Shown piece by piece: positions 12,601 through 24,117 of a stretch of 64,000 bases of DNA. The notes beneath the pieces are model-generated. The model was not told the origin of the DNA and made no database searches. It saw nothing but the letters and a program-made list of their open reading frames with translations. Within the stretch, counting starts at the first letter, position 1; the number at the start of each line of letters is the position of its first letter. Position numbers and translations under genes: made by a program. Source of the DNA: Lolium rigidum (lineage: Eukaryota > Streptophyta > Magnoliopsida > Poales > Poaceae); NCBI RefSeq assembly GCF_022539505.1, contig NC_061514.1, positions 328,273,090-328,337,089 on the forward strand, written 5' to 3'.

Positions 12601-15600
12601 GATGGGGGTGGAAGATCAACTCCTGAAGCAGTGTGCAGGGACGTTAAGCTGTTTTCCGAGCAACTCCTGAATTTTAAAATCAACAAGATGCCTCAAGGGG
12701 AAACAAAGCAGCTCATGCTTTAGCTTGGTTTGGAAGAGAGGTGTGGAGTGATGGTATTTTGGAAGAGGCAGCTCCATCCTTCGCGTTGGTACGGACCTTG
12801 CGCAAATGTAATGAACCTGTTATTACCTAATCAATATATACCATTTCAAAAAAAAAAACTCTTACCAAAAATTTACAAATTATCTAACTGAAACACAATA
12901 GATTTTCCCCATAAATTGACTAAACGAAAATGAGTCATCGCAGGAGCAAGAATGCAGAGGCATGAATCGAGTGACACCGGCCTATGCGGGACTCAGATGA
13001 GGCATGGCCAAGATGTGGAGCAGACTGAGACAATGACAATGACTTAACATATTTTTATCCGAAGCAAAGCACAGGGTAGCAGTAAATATCTAGTAGAATT
13101 TGTCTTAGTTACCCAGTCATATCTGTCCGCCCATAAGTTGTCTTCAAACCAACAATGCCACATAGGGAAGATGGAATCCGAACTGAACCTGTAGAAAAGA
13201 AAAAGGTAGCAACTAGAGACTAGTACTCAAAATAATATAGTGTTAACGAACCCCACAGCATTATATGTACAAACCTCCACCATCTGTTCCAATCGCTGCT
13301 GAGCATAGCCCTGATGAGACAAGTGCAGCTGGACCAGATGAAGAACCACCAGTATATCTATCAATCGAATGCGGATTTCTTGCTGTCCTGCAAAAATAAT
13401 TACGAAGAGATGAAAATAAAGTGATGATCATCAGAAAAATATATTGTGGATGGACAATATAGGATGAACGCAAATTATCAATTCCTTATTTCTATTTCCA
13501 TTCGTAATATGGTTTTCAATGATAAATATTAGAGAGGACTTTCTGAGCAGGTCCTCAGTGCGCACCCGTACCCACACTGCCTATACTGCATCAAGATCTG
13601 TGCTAGTTCTTTCTGTTCCCCTCTCAAAAAACTTCTAATTTTTGTATCTCTCACACCACACAATCTTTGAACTCAAAAAATTTCAAATCACTTATAACAA
13701 TTAGAATGTGGGAAAAATATTTCCGATTTTTTATGTCATTATCTATATATATATACATATTTCAAGAATTTATTTTGATTTTTTTTAAAATGAATTTCGA
13801 AATTGCAAAAAAATACAAACCATTTTTCCTCCATTCTATTTGTTATTTTTTAGCGACTTGCAAAAAAATCAAATCGAAAAATTATACTCCCTTCAAGCGC
13901 AGAGCGCACATGCTCTCTTCAAGTTTTCCCAAAATATTATAATTTATCCTTGGAATCCATCTACATAATCATTTCAAGCAGAATGAGGAACCACACAATT
14001 ATTAGCCGTACCCATAGTTTGCATTGTTTCCGGTTACCCCAAGGCCAAACTCGTGCATATTTGCTTTGCCGATGAAGATTACTCCACATTTCCGTAGACG
14101 AGCAACACAGACTGCATCTTTCTCCACAGCACGGATTTTATCAAAAAACGTAGTACCACCTGCACAGAAAAAGAAGACGATAATTTGGAATACGCTTCTC
14201 GGGCGGAGCAACAAATGGTTACTTCAGTCAAGTGAACTAACTCTTCGATGGATATGGGAAGCAGTCAATGTCATCCTTAATGGCGAAAAATATCCCGTCC
14301 AATATGGAAATTGGATTTCCTGGGCACGAGAAGCAACACATATCAAGGAAATGTAAGAGGTAAATGGAATTTCCACCTGAAGCCAGTTCATTTCCATGAT
14401 GAAGAAACAAAGCAGCAAAATTGGATGGGGGTAAGACCTTGCTCAAATCTCTTTGTGGAAGCATCAGCTTGCTTTCTGAGGTCATCCGCGTTAAAATAGA
14501 TGAGCATTGGCATCGGAGGCTTCTTGTTGTTCCACTCCTCCACGCCCGCAATGACATGCTCGGCAACCTACGGAACAGACCAAGGCTGAGCGCCACACAT
14601 ACAAGTACAGCAACCAAAAACCATAGAAGCAAGAGACGCTATTTTCATTGTTCCATTGGATTACTCACAGCCGATGGCGTCGTGATCCCAGACCGGTACG
14701 CATAGGCAAAGTCCCGGATCTTCCAGTAGAGGAAGGGGTTTTTGTCGTCGGCCAACGTGAACCGCGCGGACGGGTCATACGGAGCGAGGCACTGCACTGC
14801 TTCCTCAACCCTCTCCACGGGGTCCCTGTCTTCGTCCACGACCACCACTCCTTGCTCCGGCTCTGGAAAATCAGAGGTGGCAGCGCAATTGACAACGGCA
14901 CACCATAATTCATCCAAAGAGGACAGGGTGAACAGAATTGAAAGAGGCCCAAACATGGAGGTGCGTCAATATGTCAGCTGCAACAGCTGCGTAACTTAAT
15001 TGAGCAGATTATACGCAGGTGTGGCTCTGCAGCAAATATATGCTTCATGGTGGCCAAAAAAAGGAAAAGAAATGCAGAATATCTCTATGCTTTTTTCAGT
15101 TGCACGACAAGTTGAGCCAACGAAAAGGAGCGGAGCATTTTCTCAACGAAAAAAAGAGAGGAGTGGAGCATTTTTTGTCTTGTTAAAAAATTCGAGTAGT
15201 AGTACTAGTATTTTATTTCCGTGGCTACTTGCTTGTCAAACAACCATTGACGATTTCAAGAAAAAAGGATACTCCATTGACGAATTCAAAGGAGCAACGC
15301 AGAAGAGAAGATATCGCCGCCGGCCGTACCTTGCGGCGGGAACTCCGGGTAGTACATGGGCCGCTCGGGGATCACCGTGTTCTGCAGCATCTGCACGCGC
15401 GCCAGAGTCGCGATAAGTTCAGTAAGCAAACGAAGTGCTGCAGTACAGAAATAGAGGGAATTGAGGGTAGTAGTACCTGCGTCATGTTGTTCTGTTTCTT
15501 GAGGGCGGAGGTGACGAGGGGCCCGAGGAGGCGGGACTCGAGGAGCCAGACGAAGGCCCTGAGGCCGAAGCCCGTGAGGTGCGGCGCCTGCATCGGCCTC

Positions 15601-15686
15601 GGCTCGTAGCGCACGGCGGCGATGTCGACCTCCGCCACCGGCGCCATCGCCCGCGGCTGCCCCTTCGCCTTGGATCCGCCGCCCAT
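6646..15686 (-). CDS. FAAH: Fatty acid amide hydrolase, 19 exons, intact
   Basis: Hydrolyses N-acylethanolamines to free fatty acid and ethanolamine (amidase-signature family); the plant enzyme is membrane-associated. Exons in reading order: 15477-15686, 15330-15390, 14669-14862, 14438-14567, 14242-14319, 14012-14159, 13275-13387, 13113-13188, 11714-11785, 11440-11491, 10979-11059, 10822-10905, 10252-10355, 10003-10095, 8933-9001, 8423-8487, 7881-7942, 7527-7622, 6646-6705. All junctions are GT-AG and phases agree, giving 1848 nt (615 residues plus stop); Arabidopsis FAAH has about 607 residues. The triad is present: Lys213 in IKDDID, Ser289/Ser290 in YTGGSSSG, and Ser313 in GGGSVR. Each is offset by 8 from the Arabidopsis numbering (K205, S281, S305). 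The N-terminus contains APHLTGFGLRAFVWLLE and the C-terminus GRPWGEASLL then STFYDILKA. Intron 8 carries a LINE fragment and intron 18 a tandem duplication. No frameshift or stop was seen. Expression cannot be judged. Confidence 0.95.
6993..7345. repeat. Imperfect ~198-bp tandem duplication in FAAH intron 18
   Basis: TGGGCAGCCTAAACTTACCA occurs at 6993 and again at 7191. It is followed in both copies by related blocks (CCCTTAAAA, GATATAAATA, CCCCTGGACAATAT or CCCCTTGACAATAT). A shorter, more diverged echo (GGGCAGCCAAAACTTA) lies near 6829. Divergence suggests an old event. Confidence 0.75.
12040..12860 (+). mobile_element. LINE (non-LTR retrotransposon) 3' fragment in FAAH intron 8
   Basis: Antisense to FAAH. 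The plus strand translates, with at least one frameshift near 12190, to pieces typical of the C-terminus of plant LINE polyproteins: SVWRLRNGILFGNG, where the zinc-binding and RNase H-like parts meet, then VWVKINVDASF and WGAILRDEHN of the RNase H-like domain (about 12410-12515). The 3' end is marked by an A-run at about 12850-12860. The left boundary and any target duplication were not determined. It is 5'-truncated and not functional. Confidence 0.75.
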
Positions 15687-15998
15687 CGTGGCTGCCCTGT
15701 GGGCTGTTGTCCGGAGCAGCAGAGTAAATGCGAAATTGCGAGCGCGCGGCGGGAGCTAGGGAGGGAGAGAGGAGGTGTGGGTTCTATGGGGGTGGTGGGG
15801 TTGGAGGGAGTGGAGACGATGATGACCAAGGAGGGAGAAGGAGGCGGCTGAGAAGTTAATGGCGGGCCGTTGCCAGCCGAAACATCTATTGAGTGCACGT
15901 ACCAGGTAGGAGTACCACCGATCCAGTGGACTAGTGGACACAGCTGATTAATTTTGCCAGATGGACGGCAAATTTTTGCGAGATCAGCCAAAGGATAA
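15687..15998. other. FAAH upstream region
   Basis: GC-rich sequence immediately upstream of the FAAH start codon, presumably 5' UTR and promoter. I see no clear TATA box. Longer open frames here are shadows of exon 1 or GC-rich chance frames. Confidence 0.5.
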
Positions 15999-17010
15999 GG
16001 GCATCTCCAGCGGCGCGACGGAAACGGACGGTCAGCGACCGTTTTCGTCCGCCGTGACCGAAAATGCGTCTGGGGCCCGCTTCAGCGGGGCGACGCAAAG
16101 TGACCGGGCCGTCCGCGGAGACGCAAACCTGGCCCAAATATGCGCCAGGTTTGCGTCTCCGCGGACGCTCGGCGGTCGCACGGAGCGTCCGCTCGCGTCC
16201 CCATGGGTCCTCATGGCAGCGACCTAGGTTCGATCGGCCTCGAATTCACAACGCGCGCCGGTGTGGCAACCGCGGCGACCAACCGCTGCAATGGAGCGCC
16301 GAACCGCCGCGGAAGAGCAACCGCCGGCCTCTTCGTTGTACGCGCCGCCGTTAATCCGTGCACATTATAACCCCGCGTCTACGGTACCTCCTTCTTCTTC
16401 CTCTTCTTCTTCTTCTCCAACACCGGCACGTCATGAGCGACTACACGCTGTCGTTCGACTCGGAGAGCGAGGGCAAGTCGCCCAGATTCCTGCATTGGTG
16501 GGAATCGCCGGCGACGCCAAGCGATCCGGGCTCCACGCCCAGCTACCCTACCTCCACACCGACGGAGGCGGCAATGGCAGCGAAGGCCAGGAGGAGGACG
16601 GAGGCGGCGCTGCCAGCGACGCCGACGACGAGGAGGGCCAGGAGGAGGAGGAGGACTCCGGCAGCAAGTTCGCCCGATTGGAGGCGCAGGAGGCGGCGGA
16701 CGACAAGGCGGCGGCAAGGAAGAAGTCCAGGACGCTGGCGCGGGCGGCGCGTCGTCGTCCGTTCACCGACGAAGACGCCATTTCTTCCAGTTTCAAGTCC
16801 TCGACGGGCGCGTCGTCCTCCAGTTCCGACGACGAGGTGACAAGCAAGAGGCGGAGGAGTTTCCACGACAACGACGACGCAGGGCCTTCGAACAAGAAGG
16901 CCAAAAAATAGTTTTAGTTTATATGTTTTTAAATTTCTTCTTATTTGTATGTTAAATATGTTTGAATCTAGTCGATTGACGTATCCGGTTAATTGTTTAG
17001 GCTATAATCT
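15999..17010 (+). mobile_element. Harbinger-like element fragment, 5' part
   Basis: Starts GGGCATCTCCAGCGGCG directly after TAA, which fits a PIF/Harbinger end with a TWA target duplication. Similar ends preceding GC-rich, CGGACG-rich leaders are common in grass genomes. No matching inverted end was found before the LTR retrotransposon that begins at 17011, so the element is truncated or was split by that insertion. Confidence 0.5.
16433..16912 (+). pseudogene. Acidic, Lys-rich ORF remnant of the Harbinger-like element
   Basis: An ATG at 16433 opens MSDYTLSFDSESEGKSP. A second frame carries the downstream acidic and basic part (DADDEEGQEEEEDSGSKF, then RARRRPFTDEDAISS-like and SKRRRSFHDNDDAGPSNKKA) up to the stop at 16909-16911. 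The two halves are in different frames, so a frameshift must lie between about 16500 and 16640. Similar low-complexity proteins accompany non-autonomous Harbinger-type elements in grasses; that is recollection rather than a search. I do not see a transposase domain. Confidence 0.45.
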
Positions 17011-18179
17011 TGTTATCACCAGAATTTGACCAAGTCAGAGGTGGGCCGCGATCAAGCTGGACGTGAAGAATATATATATAGAAGGAATACGTGAATCGGC
17101 CCTTTATACCAAATTGGGCTTAATTGCCCGTGTATCTGTAACATATTAGATCGCATCTTAGTTTAGAGATAGAATCTTACTCGTGCACGGTTTAGTGCAC
17201 GCCCACATTAGAAAGTCCGTTTGGACTATAAATATGTACCTAGGGTTTATGGAATAAACAACAACCAACGTTCAACCACAAACAAATCTCGGCGCATCGC
17301 CAACTCCTTCGTCTCGAGGGTTTCTACCGGTAAGCATCATGCTGCCTAGATCGCATCTTGCGATCTAGGCGGCACTAAGCTTACCTCGTTGTTCATGCGT
17401 TGCTCGTGCTTGAAGCCTTTTGATGGCGAGCAACGTAGTTATCTTAGACATGTTAGGGTTAGCATTGTTCTTCATGCTGCATGCTCTCGTAGTGCAACCC
17501 TTGCATGTCTAGCCGCCCTTACGCCTATCTTAGGCGTAGGGGCGGCACCCGCTTGATCATAGTTTAGTAGATCTGGTCCGTTACGATTGCTCCTTGTTCT
17601 ACAAGGATTAGTTTAATATCCGCAATAGTTAGGCCTTACAAGGGGCGGAGGATCCGGCGGCGTGTAGGGTGGCGTTTGCTAGTCCTAGAACGGATGTTCG
17701 GGGATCAACCTCGTGTTGGTTTTTAGGCCCTGTCTAGGATCGGCTTACGGTCACCGTGCGCGAGCGCGAGGCCCGAACCTGAGTAGGATGATCCGATTAT
17801 GCGGTGAAAACCCCAGATCGTCGTAGATCTAACCAGCTTTACCTTGATCAAGCAGGACCACCATATATTCGGACACCCCGTCTGAATCATGGGTGGATCG
17901 GCTCCTTGAGCCGATTCACGGGATAACTCGAGAGCCGATCGAGGCTCGTATTTAACGTTTACGTGTGTGCCCTGCAGGGAAACTAAGCGAGGCATCATCC
18001 ACACCTTCTCGACCGGGTATAGGTCGGGTGGCACGCCCTTGTGATAAACATCGGTGCGTGCGACCCGGGGAGGCTTTGCGGGCCGTCGCTCGGAGGGACT
18101 AGGGCCAGCCGCAGCCCTAGTTGTTCCCGGCTCTACGGTGTTGCCCGTCTCGCGCCGCCGGTGGGTTTCGACGTCAACA
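17011..18179 (+). repeat. 5' LTR of a gypsy-type retrotransposon
   Basis: Begins TGTTATCACCAGAATTTGAC and ends at GTCAACA. It is immediately followed by the primer-site-like TTCGGCACGCCCGGTGGGAC, a junction seen in many Triticeae gypsy elements. It includes ACTATAAATATG near 17225, a plausible LTR TATA region, and a GGCGG-rich R/U5. The length of about 1.17 kb is normal. No second copy of this LTR is present in the window. Confidence 0.7.
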
Positions 18180-18238
18180 CATTCGGCACGCCCGGTGGGA
18201 CGGTCGACGACATCCACGACATCGCCATCCACATCCGA

Positions 18239-21023
18239 GATGGCGGAAGACACTCCGGTCACGTACGCGGATCCGCTCTGATGAGCTCAAGAAGAAACAT
18301 GACGAGATCAAGGCAACCCTCGAAGCCGAACTCATCGGCTCCTTCCACCGAACCCGCACCCATGGCGTCAGGTGGAAGGGTTTCACGCCCGAAGGCGCGC
18401 TCGATGGGGTGGACCTATCCGCTCCGTCAGAAGAACGCACCGGGTCGGCTGCGGCGAGGAGATCAACTACATGGTGGCTCATTCGGCTGCACCGCCACTC
18501 GAGAGCATCGGTGAACACCTTGGAGCGTGTCGCTCGCGCGTCGTCCGGGAAATCATGAGTCACCGGTACTCCCCGTCGGGACCGGCTCCGGGGACTTTCA
18601 AAGGAGAGATGCCGCTCCGGCCCCGGCCGTTCGCATGGGTAGCACCGGAGCTGCCGAACTCATCGGCATATGTCGTCTACAAGGATGGTGGTGATCCTAG
18701 GGACTACCAATTCCTACCGAGCTGCCTAAGGAGATCCCGCACGGATACACGTGCGCATACATACCCGGTTGCAACGCACGGGCACTCTCGAACCGAGGCT
18801 GCAATATCGGCGGCCTACGGGACGGCGGGAGGAACGTCAGGAGCCGATCACGACAAGCAATCGTGGCTGGCTAAGTACGCCACCCCGACGAACCTCCAAG
18901 GCCCAGCTCCTGCAGTTGGCCTAGAACCGGAAAAGCAAGCATGGCTGGTGAAGTATGCCACCCCGGCGAATCTTCAGGGTTCGACACCTACATCCATCAC
19001 AGCGGATCAGATCTGTGCAATTCTGAAAGATCAGTTCGGTATGATGCCGAAGAGGAAGGCGTTCGGCTACACCAAGCCGTACCCCAACAGCTACGAACTG
19101 ATTCCGCTGCCACCCAAATATCGGCTCCCGGACTTCACGAAGTTTAGTGGATCAGATGGTTCCAGCTCCATCGAGCATGTGAGCCGATATTTGGCACAGC
19201 TGGGCACGATCTCGGCGTCGAGATGAGTTGCGCGTGAGGTTCTTCTCACGGTCCCTCACGGGATCGGCTTTCGGGTGGTACACATCGCTACCACCGAACT
19301 CCATCCAAACTTGGAAGCGGTTGGAAGAGCGAGTTCCATGAGCGGTATCATTCGAAGCTTCCGAGTCTAGCATTGCCGATCTAGCACGGCTACGTCGGAA
19401 GCGCGGAGAAACGATGACGAGAATACATCCGGCGCTTCGAGGAATCTTAGGAACCGATGTTATTCGGTTCGTATAAGCTGAAAAAGAAGCGATCGAGTTG
19501 GCGGTGGCGGGCCTCGCAACACGGCTCAAGGACATGGCCTCCCAAGCGGATTATCCCTCGGCTGGCGCACGTGGTTCGAAACTTTCAGCATATGAACGAG
19601 CGCCACCCGGACTGTGCCAAGACAAGTTCAAGCGTGCGGTAGCCACGGTCGATGCTTGAGGAGGACGAAGTTCTGCGGGAGACCAAGAAATAGCGATGGG
19701 CTGAGTGGACTCGGGGAGGAACCCCTGTGTCCTGCAAATGGGTAAAGCCACCAGGCCCGCCCAGGGGATTTGATTTTGACGTGACCAAGACTGAGCAAAT
19801 CTTCGACCTCCTACTCAAGGAAAAGCAGTTGAAGATACCTGAGGGTCTCAAGTTCCCCACGGTGCAAGAGCTGAACGGAAGGCCATACTGCAAATGGCAT
19901 AACACGTTCTCCCACACCACCAACGACTGTAGGGTATGGCGGCAGCACATCCAAGCGGCGATAGAGAACGGGCGTCTAGTTTTCAACCAGTACGCCATGA
20001 AGGTCGATACCCAGCCCTTCCTCGCCGTGAACATGGTGGAGTACGCTTGCCATGCCGGGTGCCAGCCGGGTTTCCTGTGCAATATCAACATGGTAGATCT
20101 TGGACACCACGCTGGCAAGGATACAGATGAGGGCAGCTGCTCTCATAGCAAAGGTCGAGAGGAAGCCGCTCCACGCGATCGGCTCCGCCAAGACGGCAAG
20201 CGCAACGTCACGGAGGGAGAGGTGAAAAACATAAGATATCGGCGACCTCTCTGCGATCACCTCCTCAACAAGTATGTGGGTCGATACGACCAACGCCGAC
20301 GGTCCGGCGATGATGATGAAAGAGTTCGTCCGGCCGGAGAAGCCGAGAAGACATCGTCGGCGAGAATCGCGATGAGGAGGAGCACGAGCGTTGTGCCAAG
20401 GGTAAGGCAAGGGAGCAAGACGACGAGGACGGAGCCATCGGGATTGTCCTTTCTTTAGGCACTGCTTGGGATTCGGGGAATGAGCCGATTGCCAACAATC
20501 GGCAATTGCCCGAGAATGCAACCGGAAGAAGAAGGAGGCAGCCAACGTGTCCGTGTTCGAGCGCTTAGGACCTCTCCCGCCACGGAGCAAACGAGCTGAG
20601 TCCCCTCGGTTGGAAGATCTCGAAGATTCGGAAGACGAGGGAGAAGAAGAAGACAGGTACCACCGGCCAAGGTGGTGCCTCGACGGACTCAGCCGTTCCC
20701 GAAACGCGAGGGTTCAACGATTGCGCGGCCTGGAAGAAGCCGAGAGGTTATACTTGCATACATTGAGGAAAGCAAGGCCTGATACGGCTGCAAAGGTTCA
20801 GCGAACCCTGGATGAAGAGGGTCGCCCACGAAAAATGGAGTGGCGCCCCAAGCAAAGGAAAGCCGATGATGAAGCATCGGCTGGCACAAACATGGTGCTC
20901 GTTCTTCCGGCAAAGCTTCGCGCTCCACGATCACGCAATGCATTCAAGGTGGGCGACAGCAAGCGTGCCAACATGATAAGGTCAGAGATTGGGCTGGTTC
21001 TGTCTACCGGCCTGAACGAGTAG
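18239..21023 (+). pseudogene. Decayed gypsy gag region
   Basis: Starts MAEDTPVTYADPL at 18239 and then runs through several frames: ELKKKHDEIKATLEAEL, RWKGFTPEGALDGVDL, REIMSHRYSPSGPAPGTF, LPNSSAYVVYKDGGDP, two copies of a WL(A/V)KYATP(T/A)NLQG unit, YRLPDFTKFSG, then KFPTVQELNGRPYCKWHN and a zinc-knuckle-like CKWHNTFSHTTNDC at about 19890-19930. Multiple frameshifts and stops break it (for example after 18280, near 18460 and at 19220). No reverse transcriptase, integrase or protease was recognised downstream, so this is a defective or non-autonomous copy. Confidence 0.75.
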
Positions 21024-21382
21024 CAAGAGCATGTCAATGAGCAAACACGGCGAGGCTGATCCTTGTGATCGGCCCCAAAAATTTATGAAGGGAACTTACA
21101 AAACCTTCACCGAGCAATCAACGTGGAGGCCGATTCCAGCAATCGGCCAAAATTATCCTCAACATCCATTCTGCCTGGGTTCAACATGTTATCCAACAGA
21201 GCCGACACCATCAATTCTCTTGATCCTATCGGCTCCGGGGGGCACCCAGGCGGATAAAACACGAGGATATGCAATAGAAGCAGCTCATCCCTTGGTGATG
21301 GGTATTGGAGTATGGGGGCCGATACACAGGTCGGCCGTAAAAAAAAATTCTGAAAAATTCGAAAATTTTCAAGCACAGCCGG

Positions 21383-21452
21383 TGCAGCAGACATCGACTT
21401 AAGGATATGAAAGCCGATGCAGCAGACATCGACTTAAGGATATGAAAGCCGA
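21383..21452 (+). repeat. Two 35-bp tandem units
   Basis: TGCAGCAGACATCGACTTAA starts at 21383 and again at 21418; the 35-bp unit is repeated exactly. It lies in the GCCGAT-rich 3' untranslated part of the retrotransposon. Confidence 0.9.
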
Positions 21453-21658
21453 TGCGTGGCCACCGACTCAAGAGAAATAAGGGCTCGGATCTTCTCTTCA
21501 AGGACAAGGCCAAGAGCAGCCTGGACGTGCGGATCAGGTCAAGGATGGAGCATATAAGGTCCATCAAAGGAAAGGAGCCGATCTAACTGGCAAGGCGCAG
21601 GAAGAACTGAAGGAACTCGGGGGGCAGCTCACCTTGAAGGTTCTCTGCTTGGGGCTAC

Positions 21659-21799
21659 TGTTGACTGCCAAAACCCACCGGCGGGCAGCGGCCTTGTCAN
21701 NNNNNNNNNNNNNNNNNNNNNNNNNNNNNNNNNNNNNNNNNNNNNNNNNNNNNNNNNNNNNNNNNNNNNNNNNNNNNNNNNNNNNNNNNNNNNNNNNNN
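21659..21799. other. Start of an LTR-like sequence running into a 100-N gap
   Basis: After a G-rich polypurine-like tract (GGGGGGCAG near 21621, then TTGGGGCTAC) the sequence TGTTGACTGCCAAAACCC begins at 21659, as a 3' LTR would. It does not match the 5' LTR at 17011. It runs into 100 N at 21700-21799. Sequence after the gap (ATGGTGGCC...) cannot be joined to it with confidence. Confidence 0.55.
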
Positions 21800-21953
21800 A
21801 TGGTGGCCTAAGTAAGGGTGCAAGTGGACACGTCCACGGATTTGCCCGCGTTACCTGCATCAGCCGCAAATGCACAGTGCGGGCCTTGCAGGTGCCTGCA
21901 TCCGCTAACGCGATTGTCTGAGCCCAGCAGGTTTTGCAGGGAGGTTGATCCTG

Positions 21954-22047
21954 GTGCTCCGCTCCGGCAGGATGAGCTGCTTCTCCCTCTAATTCAATTA
22001 GTGCTCCGCTCCGGCAGGATGGGTTGCTTCTGCCTCTAATTCAATTA
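21954..22047. repeat. 47-bp tandem duplication
   Basis: GTGCTCCGCTCCGGCAGGAT at 21954 recurs at 22001, and both are followed by GCTTCT(C/G)CCTCTAATTCA. Two units, nearly identical. Confidence 0.85.
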
Positions 22048-24117
22048 GGAGGATCGTTTAAGTTAGCTTGTAAGTGTAACTCATGGGTGATCAGACATGC
22101 GAATTTGCCTAGCCCTATGTCGACAGCTTACAGCTTAGATAATCAAAATTTCACTTTTGCAAAAAACCACTAATACATTCTAATTGTTTTAATTTTGGGT
22201 TTGAAATCAAATTTCAAATACATAATCTTGTCGCCGTCAATCGTCTGGTCCATCGACGGAGTGCTTCCCTCGTGCGGACGCCGGACTGCAGCGGACGTGC
22301 ACGAGCTCGAGGACGCCAACATCGCGGACGCGCAGGAGCTCGCCGGCGCTGGACGGGGCGGCTCGACCAGGCGGCCGGCCAGCCTGCTAGCCCCACTCAC
22401 TCTTACGGCCGCGTTGCTCCCGTCGTCGTTCTCCCCTGCCTCCGCAGCTCCGTCACCGTCCGCCGCCGCGGAAGAAAGTCCTCATCGTGTTTGGGCCCCG
22501 CCTCGCCGCCGCGGCTAGAACTGCGCTAGCTGCACGCTGCCTTGCCGCCGCGGCTAGAACTGCGCTAGCTGCACGCTGCCTTGCCGCCGCGGCCAGGTTC
22601 CCGTCCTCGACGTAGAGCCCTTTTCGTCGTCGAGCAGGACGCCATAGCACCGGTGAGCGCGCCCTCCGCCCACCCTCCTGCAGTTCACTGAAAATGTTCC
22701 ATTACCTGAACCTGAATCCACATGCAAATGACCAATACCTGAAAAGGTTCAGTATCATTGTCGTCACCCGTGGCTTGGCTAAAACCAAGTAGCATCACAT
22801 TCAGAGTTTCAGACACATGCTTTACCTTATCAGTCTGTCCGACTCAAACAAAGCGAGAAAAAGGGCAGTTATCCATTCTGTATGTACCTTAGGTGTGCTT
22901 GGTACCTCTGTGAATGAACTCTCTCCGTTTGCTATAACTTCAGCCTCTTTATTTTATAGCTACACAAGATGCAAAAGAGTTGAACTATTAGTTCAAGGGG
23001 AGGGTACTTGATCTCAACTCAATTCCAGCATATGATGATGAACCTGGTGAAACTCAATTCCAGGGGATTTGGACTTGTGGGCAGGATGTGGTAGGTCCCT
23101 AGAGAGAGAGATTGTTAAAAGAGGCTGATTTATAACTCCCAATGGCCAAACCAGGCCGAAGAACACAGGGAGCAGCAGCCTCACGTCATCAGATAAATCT
23201 CAACAACTACTCTGTCTCTTGTTTTGGTATTAATGCTTGAAAATATTCACATCATGTATTAATATTCACATCAGAGTGAAAATGAAAAAAATGAGCATGG
23301 TATGTGGTAATCATGTGACTCCTATGTCGTAATGATGCTTAGCCTTGCCATCTATCAGACAGCTAGATAGAGTGGCCTTGCTGTTGGCAAATGAAGCTGG
23401 TTTGCGTTATAAGTTCAGTTTACAGGGGATGACACTTCCCTTAGTTTCCTAACAGCAACTAAATAGGCATAGTTACTCTGCGTTCTACGACTCTATAGTT
23501 TGGGATACAAACTCACAGCTTGACTGATTTTCCCAACCACAGAACAGAACAATAGTATAGACAGCATTATGTGCGGCAAGAGAGTGAGATAGTGGTCAAA
23601 ATCAGATAAAGCTCATGGTGCAGTTTGAAAGAACATCGTATGGCACCTCTTGCAGTACCAAGAGCGCCTCCACCAGATTACCTGGGAGCCTGCCGGATTC
23701 TTCTCCTCCTCTCCGTCCGGCGTCTTCTCCTCCTCGTCCATCCCCGCTGTCTTCGACATCTCCTCCTCCTTCCCCGCCGCTCCCGGCATCTCCTCCTTCT
23801 TCCCCGCCGCCCCTGGCATCTCCTCGTTGTCCTCCATCAGCAGGTGGCGCCGGGAACAGCGCCGGCTGGCCGAGGTGTATCTGAGGACGACGGGGAGGTG
23901 CAGTCTGGGGAGGGAAGGCGAAGACGACGGCGGAGGCGCTGGGTGACGCAGGTGAGGACGAACGGGACGGCGAAGACGGAAGACCTACGGTAGTGAGATA
24001 GCGAGGCGGGCCGAGCCAGCGGGCCAAGAAGGTAAGGTGGAAATTGTCTGCACGGCCCGCATATACAAAGCAGGTTGTCCGCGACTCCACTAATCGTTTT
24101 TTTGGCGGGGCGGCTAA
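22048..24117. other. Anonymous region with GC-rich, exon-like patches
   Basis: 22220-22680 is GC-rich with several open frames but no domain that I recognise. 22680-23600 is ordinary AT-rich sequence. 23600-24000 is GC-rich. On the minus strand one frame repeats a short acidic unit (EEMPGAAGKK, EEMPGAAGKE), suggesting a fragment of a low-complexity protein, but no start, splice sites or homology could be established. No intact gene is called. Confidence 0.4.
22505..22594. repeat. 39-bp tandem repeat, just over two units
   Basis: GCCGCCGCGGCTAGAACTGC begins at 22505 and 22544, and a partial third copy starts at 22583. It sits in the GC-rich patch. Confidence 0.9.

Noticed and set aside
15482..15991. 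169-codon minus-strand open frame
   Set aside because: Overlaps FAAH exon 1 in another frame and runs through the upstream GC-rich flank; Pro/Ser/Arg-rich chance frame.
21383..21452. Short direct repeats considered as CRISPR-like
   Set aside because: Only two adjacent units without spacers, in a plant retrotransposon.
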